Below, in pieces: positions 30,676 through 44,200 of a stretch of 64,000 nt of DNA. The stretch lies in NCBI RefSeq assembly GCF_902497785.1, contig NZ_CABVHK010000006.1, positions 62,001 to 126,000 of the forward strand, written 5' to 3'. The notes under the pieces are model-generated. The model worked only from the letters and a program-made list of their open reading frames with translations, was not told the origin of the DNA and did no database searches. Position 1 is the stretch's first letter. Every line of letters begins with the position of its first letter. Origin of the DNA: Pseudomonas fluorescens (GTDB lineage: Bacteria; Pseudomonadota; Gammaproteobacteria; Pseudomonadales; Pseudomonadaceae). The translations under genes were made by a program, and so were the position numbers.

Positions 30676-31017
30676 TCAATGATCCGGACGAAACTCGAAG
30701 CCACCCGGGCTGCGGCAGCGACCGCCATTAATTTCCCGCAGCTGGGCTTGCAGGTGCAGGCACCAGATTTGCGGGTCATCGGCCAACTCGTAACCGTGCA
30801 GGGTCAGGCTTTCAACAATGGTGTCGAGGATCGATTCCGCCACGAACGGGCCATGAAACGGGCCCTGGGCTTTGATGGCTGAGGGTTGTTCGCCGGCCAT
30901 TCCGGCAGCGAACAGCAGGGTCCACATGCCCGTATCCCCCGCCAATGGGCGGATGGCACACTCGATACGGGTCACAAGGCCCAGGCATTGACGGGTGAGG
31001 CAGAGGTTGCGCGACAT
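30676..31017 (-). CDS. Conserved hypothetical protein (PA4575 position)
   Basis: A 113-residue protein, MSRNLCLTRQCLGLVTRIECAIRPLAGDTGMWTLLFAAG, then a helical segment VAESILDTIVESLTLHGYEL and IWCLHLQAQLREINGGR near the C-terminus. Codon use and a GAGGGTC ribosome site fit a real gene, and a hypothetical gene of this size precedes the Lon-like protease in P. aeruginosa. It ends five bases from the convergent lipoprotein gene. No function can be inferred. Confidence 0.72.
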   Translation of the reverse strand: MSRNLCLTRQCLGLVTRIECAIRPLAGDTGMWTLLFAAGMAGEQPSAIKAQGPFHGPFVAESILDTIVESLTLHGYELADDPQIWCLHLQAQLREINGGRCRSPGGFEFRPDH

Positions 31018-31206
31018 GGCGGCGACCCTCGTTAGATCCGGTATTCAGCCCCCACGGGAGAGCTGTCTCGATCCAGTGATTACTGTCGATATCCTTGAGC
31101 TCAGAATAGAAGAAAAGTCTGACCAGCACGTCAACTGAGACCAGAAGGCGCCGAATGGTCATTGTGTGAATATTGACGCCAGACTTGTGGCGAAATGATG
31201 GCTCTG

Positions 31207-31281
31207 AAAAGATCGCAGCCTGCGGCAGCTCCTACATGGGAACGCGTTAGGCGTAGGAGCTGCCGAAGGCTGCGATCTTTT
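31207..31281. repeat. Palindromic repeat, AAAAGATCGCAGCC family
   Basis: Long inverted repeat: AAAAGATCGCAGCC and GGCAGCTCCTAC facing GTAGGAGCTGCC and GGCTGCGATCTTTT around a 17-base centre. This is a second extragenic palindrome family of fluorescent pseudomonads. Nine bases after the Lon-like gene (reading minus), its hairpin with terminal Ts may also end that transcript. Confidence 0.88.
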
Positions 31282-31289
31282 GTTTCACA

Positions 31290-33728
31290 TCACGCCGGCT
31301 TGGCCTCGACCAGCGCTTCCAGCGCCGCTTCTTTCTCGGCTTCCTTGAGGTCTTCCTCGCTGATCATTTCCGCGATCACCCGCAAGCGTTCCACCACCCG
31401 CGCATTGACGCTGCCTTCAGGGAATTCGCCATTTTCGTCCGGCGCACCCGCCGGCTCGCCGACCAACAGGCTCAGGGCTTCGTCGGCCTGACGCACCGCG
31501 TACACATGGAACTGCCCGGCGCGCACCGCCGCCAGCACTTTTTCGTCGAGCATCAGCGTCGCGACGTTGGCCTGAGGAATGATTGCCCCCTGCTCACCGG
31601 TCAGCCCACGGGCTTCGCAGAGGCGGAAGAAGCCTTCGATTTTCTCGTTGACCCCACCCACCGCCTGCACCTCACCGAACTGATTGATCGAACCGGTGAT
31701 CGCAAAGCACTGCTTGAGCGGCGTTTTCGACAACGCCGAGATCAACGTGCACGCCTCGCCCAGCGACGCACTGTCGCCATCGACATAACCGTAAGACTGC
31801 TCCAGCGCGATGCTCGCGGAAATCGCCAGCGGGAACTCCTGGGCGTAACGGCTGCCCAGATAACCGGTGAGGATCATCACGCCTTTGGAGTGAATCGGCT
31901 GACCGAGGTTAACTTCGCGCTCGATGTCGACGATGCCGCTGCCACCCGGATACACCGTCGCGGAAATCCGCGCCGGCACACCGAACGCCGAATCTCCGAC
32001 TTCCAGCACCGTCAGCCCGTTGCACTTGCCGACGGCCGCGCCATCGGTGTCGATCAGGATAATCCCGGCCAGCATGTCATCGAGAATCCGCGCCGAGACG
32101 CGCCCGGTACGAGTTGCCTTGGCCTTGAGCGCGCGTTCGATGTGGCCGGCGTCAGTCATTTCATCGCCGGCCAGGTGACGAATGAAATCCGCCTCGCTGA
32201 CCAGCTGAAACAGATCACCGATGCGCGCCGACAAACGCCCCTGGTGCTCGGCCAGACGTGCGCTGTACGTAGCCAGCCGCGCCACCGCATCGGCGGTCAG
32301 CGGGGCCATGCCTTCTTCGGAGGTGCGGGTTTTCAGCAACTGGGCAAACTGCTCCAGGCTTTCATCGACCATCGGGATGTCTTCGTCGAAATCCACCAGG
32401 ACGCGGAACATCTCCTGGAAGTCCGGATCGAGGTCTTGCAGCGTGTAATAGAGCTGACGCGCACCGATGATGATGACTTTGACCTGCAACGGGATGTGTT
32501 GCGGCGTCAGGGTCACGGTGGCGAAACGGCCCATCTCGCCGAGGGGCGATTCCATTTTCAGCTTGCGCGATTGCAGGGCGCGCTTGAGCGCATCCCAGAC
32601 AAACGGCTCGCTGAGCATTTTGTCTGCTTCAAGGATCAGGAAACCGCCATTCGCACGGTGCAGCGCACCCGGACGCAACTGGCGATACGTGGTGTAAAGC
32701 GCGCCCTGATCAGTGCTGTATTCGATGCGGCCAAACAGGTTTTCGTACGTCGGGTGCGGCTCGAACACCACCGGCGCACCGCCGCTGGCGGAGTGCCCGA
32801 CCACCAGACTCGGCGCGTATTGCTCTTCGAGCATCTTGCGAGCGACGGCGTCGACCTTGCTGTCGTCGACCAATTGCTCGACGACCGTCTTCAGCAGGTA
32901 CACCTGCATCGCTTGCAAGTAACCGCACACTGCCGCGTTCTCGGCGTATTTTTCCGACAAGGGTGACAGCAACGGCTGCAAGGCCAGGGTGATGGTTTCT
33001 TCGTTTAGGTGGCGCAGTTGATTGCTCGACTCGCGCTTCCATTGCGGCAGGCTGGCGAGTTCTTCGTTAAGGCGCTCTTCCAGACCGGAGATGTCATCGT
33101 GGAAGCGCTCGCGATCGGCCTCCGGCAACTGGGCGAATTCCGCTTCGTCCAGTGCCTTGCCTTCGCTCATCGGGGTGAACGCGATGTTGCTGGCGTCGCG
33201 ATACAGCGCGACTTCCTTTTCCAGGGCCAAGCGCTCGATGATGTCCAGCGCCTTGTCGTAACGCTGGTTGAAGGCGCGGTCGATCGCACTTTTCTTTTGC
33301 TGGTAGGACGGGTGTTCGAATACCGCCGGAAACGTCGCCAGCAGGTTGTCGATCAGCCCGTTGATATCACTTATGAAAGCGCCGGCCGTTCCCGACGGTA
33401 GCTCCAGAGCGCGAGGCTCGCGGGGCTCGTCGAAATTGTTGACGTAGACCCAGTCGGCCGGTGTCTGCAGGCGTTTGCCTTCAGCCTTCAGGTAGCGTTT
33501 GACGAAGGAAAACCGGCCGGTGCCAGGCTCGCCCATGACGAATACGTTGTAACCGGGGCGTGGCATGGCCACACCGAACTGCAAGGCTTCGACCGCACGT
33601 TCCTGGCCAAGCACACCGCGAAAGGGCTCCAGATCATTGGTGGTAGAGAAGCTGAACTGTTCAGCGGAAAACGGACGAGTCAGCGCTTCGGGCGCTAGAC
33701 GCAAGCTGGCAGCAACAGGATCAGGCAT
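31290..33728 (-). CDS. Lon-like ATP-dependent protease (LonB/LonC type, S16)
   Basis: An 812-residue protein related to P. aeruginosa PA4576. It has an AAA-type region whose P-loop reads GEPGTGRFS (about residue 66), a long helical insert, and a C-terminal Lon protease domain with the catalytic serine in YGYVDGDSASLGEACTLI and the catalytic lysine in GGVNEKIEGFF. No Lon N-terminal substrate domain and no membrane anchor is evident. The P-loop has Arg where Lys is usual, and the Walker B-like strand is GGFLILEADK, so ATP use may be altered. Probably a cytoplasmic quality-control protease; substrates unknown. Confidence 0.88.
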   Translation of the reverse strand: MPDPVAASLRLAPEALTRPFSAEQFSFSTTNDLEPFRGVLGQERAVEALQFGVAMPRPGYNVFVMGEPGTGRFSFVKRYLKAEGKRLQTPADWVYVNNFDEPREPRALELPSGTAGAFISDINGLIDNLLATFPAVFEHPSYQQKKSAIDRAFNQRYDKALDIIERLALEKEVALYRDASNIAFTPMSEGKALDEAEFAQLPEADRERFHDDISGLEERLNEELASLPQWKRESSNQLRHLNEETITLALQPLLSPLSEKYAENAAVCGYLQAMQVYLLKTVVEQLVDDSKVDAVARKMLEEQYAPSLVVGHSASGGAPVVFEPHPTYENLFGRIEYSTDQGALYTTYRQLRPGALHRANGGFLILEADKMLSEPFVWDALKRALQSRKLKMESPLGEMGRFATVTLTPQHIPLQVKVIIIGARQLYYTLQDLDPDFQEMFRVLVDFDEDIPMVDESLEQFAQLLKTRTSEEGMAPLTADAVARLATYSARLAEHQGRLSARIGDLFQLVSEADFIRHLAGDEMTDAGHIERALKAKATRTGRVSARILDDMLAGIILIDTDGAAVGKCNGLTVLEVGDSAFGVPARISATVYPGGSGIVDIEREVNLGQPIHSKGVMILTGYLGSRYAQEFPLAISASIALEQSYGYVDGDSASLGEACTLISALSKTPLKQCFAITGSINQFGEVQAVGGVNEKIEGFFRLCEARGLTGEQGAIIPQANVATLMLDEKVLAAVRAGQFHVYAVRQADEALSLLVGEPAGAPDENGEFPEGSVNARVVERLRVIAEMISEEDLKEAEKEAALEALVEAKPA

Positions 33729-34001
33729 CGGGCTTCCTTACATCAGGCGGGGCAGATGCGGCATTCTGGCGCTGCCAATACCCCACTTGCAAGGTGCGCC
33801 TTTAGCCAAAGCATCGTCAAAGCGGCATCCCCAGTCGGGCCGGGGCTAAATCAATGTTTTCAACGAATGTTTCGTAAAAAATCACGGAACCCTTGGAACG
33901 TGCCTAAACTCCAAATTGCGCGGCTGGAACAATAACCGGCCCACTGGCGCCAGATCGGGCCAGACCCTGTCCATTGGTATGCACATAAAGAGAACAAAGC
34001 T

Positions 34002-34490
34002 ATGAAACGGATTCTTCTCGGTACTCTCTTCACCGCTGTATCCATCAACGCCATGGCTCAAGCGCCAGGCGGCCCGGATTGCGGTTGGGGCAACATGCTG
34101 TTCGAAGGTCAGCGTGGCACTCCGGCTCACTTCCTGGCATCCACCACCAACGGCACTTCCGGCAACGCAACCTTCGGTATGACGTCTGGTACCAACGGTT
34201 GCTCGACTAATGCGTCGCTGACTTATGGCGGCAAATCCTGGCTGGCCATGAATGGCATGATGAACGAGCTGTCTGAAGACATGGCTAAAGGTAACGGCGA
34301 AGCGCTGACTACCTACGCCGTGGTACTGGGCGTGGCGCCGGAAGACCGTGCGCACTTCGCTGCTGTGACCCACGAGCACTTCCAGCAAATCTTCAGCAAG
34401 GCTGACGTGACCGCTGAAGACGTGCATACCAACACGCTTGCTATCCTGAAAAACGATCCTCGTCTGGTCAAGTACGCAACTCAAGCTTAA
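34002..34490 (+). CDS. DUF3015 family secreted protein
   Basis: A 162-residue protein with a signal peptide (MKRILLGTLFTAVSINAMAQ) and a DUF3015 domain: GGPDCGWGNMLFEGQRGTPAHFLASTTNGTSGNATFGMTSGTNGC. Two cysteines may pair in the periplasm. Start ATG with an AGAGAA-type leader. It is followed by its own terminator and then a DUF4105 gene, the same pair found in P. aeruginosa. Function unknown. Confidence 0.88.
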   Translation: MKRILLGTLFTAVSINAMAQAPGGPDCGWGNMLFEGQRGTPAHFLASTTNGTSGNATFGMTSGTNGCSTNASLTYGGKSWLAMNGMMNELSEDMAKGNGEALTTYAVVLGVAPEDRAHFAAVTHEHFQQIFSKADVTAEDVHTNTLAILKNDPRLVKYATQA

Positions 34491-34495
34491 GCTCG

Positions 34496-34530
34496 ACCCG
34501 CCCGTTCCTTTCGGGGAGCGGGTTTTATTT
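34496..34530 (+). terminator. Rho-independent terminator of the DUF3015 gene
   Basis: Stem ACCCGC/GCGGGT with an imperfect CCCGTT...CGGGGA inner part, followed by TTTTATTTTTT, six bases after the stop. Confidence 0.85.
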
Positions 34531-34595
34531 TTTGAACCTGGCCCTTTTGGCCTGCCCCTTCGGGTCTTTGTTTCTTTCGACTTAAGTTGCCCACT

Positions 34596-36449
34596 ATGCT
34601 CAAACGCCTTGCCTGGCTGGCGCTCTGTGTCTGCGCCCCGCTGTCTGCTGCGCCTCACATCGACAATCAACGTTTGCAGCATCTGGCCAACGATCCCTTC
34701 TGGATTTCCCTGGGCCATTACGAAACTGCCAAGCTCGGCGGCTGGCGCAGCTATGTCAGCGACAGGAAATTCTTCCTGGCGCCCGACGGCAACGAACATC
34801 CCGACCGTGAACTGGCCGCCACCGTGCAGGCCCTGTACGCCCCGGTCAGTGCCGGCGAACAGCACGCCCAATGCGTCTACCCGGCGCGCACCCGCTGGCT
34901 GACGGCGCAGCTCAACCTGACTGATTTGCCGGCACCTGACTGCGCTGAATTCAAGCAGTGGTTCAAGGATGTCTCGCCCCACAGCGCCGTGATGATTTTC
35001 CCGGCCGCGTATCTGAACAGCCCGTCATCAATGTTCGGCCACACCTTGCTGCGGATCGATCAGGCGGATGTACAGAGCGACAAGACCGCACTCCTCAGCT
35101 ATGCGATCAACTTCGGCGCCTACATCGAAGGCTCGGACAACAGCATCCTTTATGCCTGGAAAGGCTTGATGGGCGGCTATCCGGGTCTGTTCGCGCTGGT
35201 GCCGTATCAGGAAAAACTCTCGGAATACCGCAGCCTTGAAAATCGCGACCTGTGGGAATACCGGCTGAACCTGACGCAGCAGGAAACCGAACGGATGGTC
35301 GAGCACGTCTGGGAACTCAAGCAGATCCAGTTCGACTATTTCTTCTTCGACGAAAACTGCTCCTATCGCCTGCTCGAATTGCTCCAAGTTGCGCGTCCGG
35401 GCCTGCGCCTGACCGAACAATTCCCGCTGACCGCGATTCCCACCGACACCGTCAAGGCCGTCAAAGAAGCCGGGCTGGTGGAGTCGATTCAGTATCGTCC
35501 GTCTCGCGAGCGTGAGTTGCTGAGCCGCGCCGAACCGTTGAATCCTGAAGAACAGCAATGGGTGCTGAAAGTCAGCGCCGACCAGAAGCAATTGCAGGAC
35601 CCAGCGTTCAAGGCGCAACCGCGCGAGCGTCAGGCGCTGATCATCGACGCGGCGTACCGCCTCGAACGCTACCGCGCCAACGGCCAGGAGCGCGACCCGC
35701 AACGGGCGCAACGCAGCTTCGAATTGCTGCGGGCGATCAACCAGAACCCGGCGCCGGAGCTGGACATTCCGCAACCCGGTCTGCCCGAAGACGGCCATGA
35801 ATCGCGCACCTGGCAAGCCGGCATCGGCACTCGAGGAGACCAGGCTTTTGGCGAATATGGCCTGCGCATGGCTTATCACGATCTCAATGACAACGCGGAG
35901 AGCTTCCCCCTCGGCGCGCAGATCGAAATCCTGCAGATGAAGCTGCGCCAGTACGAAGGCAATCACTGGCAATTGCAGCAACTGGACCTGGCGACCATTC
36001 GCTCGCTGACCCCGCGCAATGAGCTGTTGCAACCATTGTCGTGGCAAGTCACCGGCGGCCTGGAGCGGGTGCCGGGCAAACACGACGATGAAACGCTGGT
36101 CAGTCACGTCAACGGCGGTGCCGGCGGCACGTGGCAACTGAGCGAGGACATGCTTGGTTTTGCCTTGGGCACTGTGCGCGTCGAGCATAACAACGACTTC
36201 GCCGAATTCATTTCTCCGGCGGCCGGTTTCAACAGTGGCGTGTTGTGGAAGAACCCGCTGGGTAACTTCAGCCTGGAGGCCAAGGGTGACTTCTTCACCA
36301 ATGGCGAAGTGCGCCGTAGCGTGAGTCTGAACCAGCAGTGGGAATTGTCGCGCAACCTCGGTTTGCGCCTGAGCGCCCAGCGCGAATTCAGCCACCTCGC
36401 CTCACCCGAAAACGAAGTGATGCTTGAGGTGAAGTGGTATCACTATTGA
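34596..36449 (+). CDS. DUF4105 (Lnb N-terminal) domain protein
   Basis: A 617-residue exported protein with a signal peptide (MLKRLAWLALCVCAPLSAA). The DUF4105 region (about residues 90-300) holds HSAVMIFPAAYLNSPSSMFGHTLLRID and FFFDENCSYRLLELLQVARP; the histidine and cysteine resemble a papain-like/NlpC-type arrangement. The C-terminal 250 residues alternate short strands and may form an outer-membrane barrel (inference). The ATG at 34596 is preferred to a TTG nine bases earlier. Function unproven; the family name refers to lacto-N-biosidase accessory domains. Confidence 0.88.
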   Translation: MLKRLAWLALCVCAPLSAAPHIDNQRLQHLANDPFWISLGHYETAKLGGWRSYVSDRKFFLAPDGNEHPDRELAATVQALYAPVSAGEQHAQCVYPARTRWLTAQLNLTDLPAPDCAEFKQWFKDVSPHSAVMIFPAAYLNSPSSMFGHTLLRIDQADVQSDKTALLSYAINFGAYIEGSDNSILYAWKGLMGGYPGLFALVPYQEKLSEYRSLENRDLWEYRLNLTQQETERMVEHVWELKQIQFDYFFFDENCSYRLLELLQVARPGLRLTEQFPLTAIPTDTVKAVKEAGLVESIQYRPSRERELLSRAEPLNPEEQQWVLKVSADQKQLQDPAFKAQPRERQALIIDAAYRLERYRANGQERDPQRAQRSFELLRAINQNPAPELDIPQPGLPEDGHESRTWQAGIGTRGDQAFGEYGLRMAYHDLNDNAESFPLGAQIEILQMKLRQYEGNHWQLQQLDLATIRSLTPRNELLQPLSWQVTGGLERVPGKHDDETLVSHVNGGAGGTWQLSEDMLGFALGTVRVEHNNDFAEFISPAAGFNSGVLWKNPLGNFSLEAKGDFFTNGEVRRSVSLNQQWELSRNLGLRLSAQREFSHLASPENEVMLEVKWYHY

Positions 36450-36477
36450 CCTGACACACCCTAAACCCTGTGGGAGC

Positions 36478-36559
36478 GAGCTTGCTCGCGATGAGGCCAT
36501 AACATTCAACGTCTTCGTTGCCTGTTATGCCGCCATCGCGAGCAAGCTCGCTCCCACAG
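36478..36559. repeat. REPIN, GTGGGAGCGAGC family
   Basis: Inverted palindromic pair after the DUF4105 gene. Its spacer includes ATAACATTCAACGTC and GCCTGTTATG, forming its own internal hairpin. Confidence 0.92.
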
Positions 36560-36663
36560 TTGATTTGCGTTACCTCACAGATTAATCACACGCTTTTCAC
36601 GAACATCCGACGGTTCGCCCCCTAGACTTCCCCCATAGGCCATCGAACGGCCGGGAGTGCGAG

Positions 36664-37020
36664 ATGTGGCGTTGCGTGGGTGTGGCGGGTTTTTTGATGT
36701 TGCTCGCGGGCTGCCAGACGACCCACGAAGATCTGATCGCCAAAGGGTATCCGCCGGCATTTGCCGATGGCTTTGACGACGGTTGCAGCAGTGGTCGACA
36801 AGCCGCCGGGGCGATGACCGGTGAGTTTCGCAAGAACGTCCCGCGCTATCTCAAGGACAAGCGATACGCCGAAGGCTGGAGCGACGGCTTTCGTCAGTGT
36901 CAGGCCATGCGCGAAAGCGAGGACCGGGACGACTATCGCAGTCATCACTGGGACGAGCGTGAAAAAGCCTGGCAACAGCAAAAAGATCAGGACAGCGCTC
37001 GTGCGTTTCGCTCGCAGTGA
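36664..37020 (+). CDS. Small lipoprotein of unknown function
   Basis: A 118-residue lipoprotein: hydrophobic VAGFLMLLAGC with the acylated cysteine at 17, then a GYPPAFADGFDDGCSSGRQAAG segment and a charged tail (RDDYRSHHWDEREKAWQQQK). A second cysteine pair (DDGCSSG, FRQCQ) could form a disulphide. It is 70 bases upstream of the Gre-like gene on the same strand. I do not recognise a family with known function. Confidence 0.82.
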   Translation: MWRCVGVAGFLMLLAGCQTTHEDLIAKGYPPAFADGFDDGCSSGRQAAGAMTGEFRKNVPRYLKDKRYAEGWSDGFRQCQAMRESEDRDDYRSHHWDEREKAWQQQKDQDSARAFRSQ

Positions 37021-37090
37021 GTCGCTGCCAGACATCCGCCGAAACTAAATGACTGCGACCATGGCCCAAACCCTATAACGGGAGGAAACC

Positions 37091-38937
<1,847 letters not shown>

Positions 38938-39120
38938 TTATTGTCGTTGGAAGCGATTGAGCCGGACTTTACCAAACAGAATACGCACCGTGACAGCGCA
39001 AAATGTCGCATTTGTGAAATTAAATGGTGCGCAGGATATAAATACACCCCGACTTTGAATCAATTTTGCACCTAAAAAGGGAATCGAAATTCAAGTTCTG
39101 CACCGTCATGAAGACCGCTT

Positions 39121-39209
39121 TCGCTGGCAAGCCAGCTCCCACAGGTTTTGTGGAGTTCACACGTCCCGAGCATTACTCCTTCCCTGTGGGAGCTGGCTTG
39201 CCTGCGATG
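39121..39209. repeat. REP doublet, GTGGGAGCTGGCTTGCC family
   Basis: TCGCTGGCAAGCCAGCTCCCACAGG faces CCTGTGGGAGCTGGCTTGCC in inverted orientation across about 40 bases. The unit is distinct from the GAGC-type family elsewhere in the window. Confidence 0.88.
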
Positions 39210-39242
39210 GGTACACCGCGGTTTCACTAAAACTGCGCGCAA

Positions 39243-39273
39243 AAAAAACGGAGCCCCGAAGGCTCCGTTTTTT
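39243..39273 (-). terminator. Rho-independent terminator of ettA
   Basis: On the minus strand, AAAAAACGGAGCC-TTCG-GGGCTCCGTTTTTTTT, 18 bases after the ettA stop: a UUCG-type tetraloop hairpin with a long T run. Confidence 0.93.
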
Positions 39274-39291
39274 CATGCTACCAACCCGATA

Positions 39292-40956
<1,665 letters not shown>

Positions 40957-41241
40957 GGAGAACCTTGGGTCAGTGACAGATGAATGATTGGAGCGCGGGC
41001 GATGCCCGGCCAGACTGTGCGCGTCGTCCGGTTGATAGCGATCAATACGGGCGCGCTGAAAAAGCCTGATTCTAGGAGCTGGAACGCCCCCACGTAACCG
41101 GCAAAGCTACCTTATTGACAGATGGCAGTCCAGCCGGCAGGGACTGGCACTTTGCCACAACTCAAGGCATGCTAGCCGCCCTTCGGGCGTCCGGCTTATA
41201 GTGCACGTCGCGCCAGTCCAGCCAAACCGCAGGATTACAGT

Positions 41242-44200
41242 TTGTCCAATGTCACTCCGCCCCTGACCTCACGTGCACCCACGGTTGCGCCCGGCTCTTC
41301 GCTGCGCGGAACCTTGAAGGGCGCGCTGGCGATGCTCGTGCTGTTTTTGCTCGCGCTGCTGTTCTGGCAGTTGCTGGATCAGCTTCGCGAAACCCAGAAA
41401 AACCAGCGCCAGTACACCATCGACTACACCGCCGACCTGGCCGCGCAAGTCAGCCTGAACATGGCGCTCAATGCGCAGATCGCGCTCAATCTGCTACCGA
41501 TCGTCGAACAACCGCAAAGCGACGACGAGCAGCAGGAGCTGCTGCGCAAGTTGCAAAGATCCATGCCTGATCTGCGCAGCCTTGCCCTGTTGAGTCCGTC
41601 CGGAAAAATCCTTAGCGACAGCGCCGCCGACAGTGAAGACGCCGACTATCTGGCCGAGCTGGTACGCCGAAGCCGGGCCCAGGCGCACTATTTCAGCAAT
41701 GCCGACAACGGTTCGATGGTGCACCTGCTGTTGCATCAAGCCAGCGGCAGCAGTCGCGGCTACTGGGCGTTGCGCCTGACGCCGAACTTCTTTTCGTCGC
41801 TGACCCAACAAAACGACAGCGGTATCCGTCCGTTGTGGCTGGTGGAGAACCGCGTCAATCACCAGGTCATCAGCCGGGATGAATCGCGGCCCTCGGCCAG
41901 GCCGGGCGAGCTGACCGAGGACGATGTCGCCAACAGCGTATTGACCGTTCCGCTGTCCAGCAGCGATTGGCAATTGCGCGGCTTGTTCGACCGCCAGCGA
42001 GTGATCGAAGAACTGCTGCCGGCGTTCATTGGCAAATGTCTGCTGGGGCTGGCGTTTTCTCTGCTACCGCTGATTGCCCTGCTGAACATGCGCCGACGTC
42101 AGCGCCAAGTGACTGAAGGCCGCCGACGCTATCAGGATATTTTCGAAGGCACCGGCGTTGCGCTGTGTGTACTTGACATGTCGGGCCTCAAAAGTGTGCT
42201 CGACAAGGCCCGGCTGCACAGCAGCGAACAATTGCGTGACTGGCTGCAAATCACGGAACAACGCCAGCAACTGCTGCATGAACTGCGCATCACCGAGGTC
42301 AACCAGGTCGCCCTGCAACTGCTCAACGTCAACAGCTGCGAACAAGCCTGGCAATTGCTGATCGACGGCAACCCGCAGGACGGGACGGCCATCGGCAACC
42401 GAGTGCTTGAAGCCGTACTCAACCAGCACCATCAGCTGGAGCTGGAAATAAAGCTGCAGGACGCCAAGGGCCGCGACCAACACCTGTGGCTGGTACTGCG
42501 CCTGCCGGAAAACCAGGACGACTATAAAGCGGTCATCCTGAGCATCAGCGACATCACCAGTCGCAAGCTGATCGAGCTGTCACTGCTCGAGCGCGAAGGA
42601 TTCTGGTCCGACGTGGTGCGCACCGTGCCGGATCATCTGTACGTGCAGGACGTGATCAGCCAGCGGATGATTTTCAGCAACCACCACCTGGGACAGACGC
42701 TCGGTTACGACCGCACTGAACTGCACCAGATGGGCGAGTACTTCTGGGAGATCCTGTTGCACCCTGAAGACGCCGACTACTACCACCGTTCGCGCCAGAC
42801 CCAGCGTCATGGCGGCTATACCCAATTGCTGCAATGCCAGTTGCGCTTCCGCCACCGGGATGGCGCATGGCGACGTTTCGACATCCGTGAGCAAGCGCTG
42901 GCGCGGGACAAGCATGATCAGGTCACGCGGATCATCGGCGTGGCCAAGGATGTCACCGAGCAGATCGAAGCCAGTGAATCCCTGCGGGACAGCGAGCGGC
43001 GTTACCGCATGCTCGCCGAGAGCATCAGCGACGTGATTTTCTCTACCGACAGCAGGCTCTCGCTGAACTACGTCAGCCCGTCGGTGCAAGCCGTGCTGGG
43101 CTACGACGCCGACTGGATCTTCCAGAACGGCTGGCAGTCAACCATTGCCAACCCTCAGCAACTGTCCGGCATTTACGCCCTGATGGACCGCGTCAGCAAG
43201 GCGCTGGATAAACCCGAACAACTGGCGCAATTGCGCAGTGAGGTCCAGACCCAGCTGTACTTGTTCGACTGTCTGCGCGCCGACGGGCGCAAGATCCCGA
43301 TCGAGTTGCGCCTGGTGCTGGTCTGGGATCAACACGGCGCGTTTGAAGGTGTGCTCGGTGTCGGTCGCGACATCAGCCAGCAGCGCCGCGCCGAGAAAGA
43401 CCTGCGCATGGCGGCCACGGTATTCGAACACTCGACGTCGGCGATCCTGATCACCGACCCGGCGGGCTACATCGTCCAGGCCAACGAAGCCTTCAGCCGT
43501 GTGAGCGGCTATGCGGTGGAGCACGTGCTCGACCAGTTGCCGAACATGCTGACGGTCGACGAGCAGCAGGACGCCCACCTTCGGTATGTGCTCAAACAAC
43601 TGAATCAGCACAGCACCTGGGAAGGCGAAGTCTGGCTCAAGCGCCGCAACGGCGAGCATTACCCGGCGTGGGTCGGCATCACGGCGGTGCTCGACGACGA
43701 AGGCGATCTGGCCAGTTACGTGTGTTTCTTCAGTGACATCAGTGAGCGCAAGGCCAGTGAACAGCGGATTCACCGTCTCGCCTACTACGACGCCCTGACC
43801 CATCTGCCCAACCGCACGCTGTTCCAGGACCGCTTGCACACCGCGCTGCAATCGGCGGAACGGCAGAAGTCCTGGGTGGTGCTGATGTTCCTCGACCTCG
43901 ACCGTTTCAAGCCGATCAACGACTCCCTCGGCCACGCCGCCGGCGACCGCATGCTCAAGGAAATGGCCACGCGCCTGCTCGGTTGCGTCGACGATGACGA
44001 CACCGTGGCGCGCATGGGCGGCGATGAATTCACCCTGCTCCTGCAACCGCGGATCAACCGCGAAATCGCCTTGAACCGGGCGATTCATGTGGCGGAACAG
44101 ATTCTCGCCAGCCTGGTGAAACCCTTTGTGCTCGAAGGTCGCGAATTCTTCGTCACCGCCAGTATCGGCATTGCCTTGAGTCCGCAGGACGGCAACGAAC

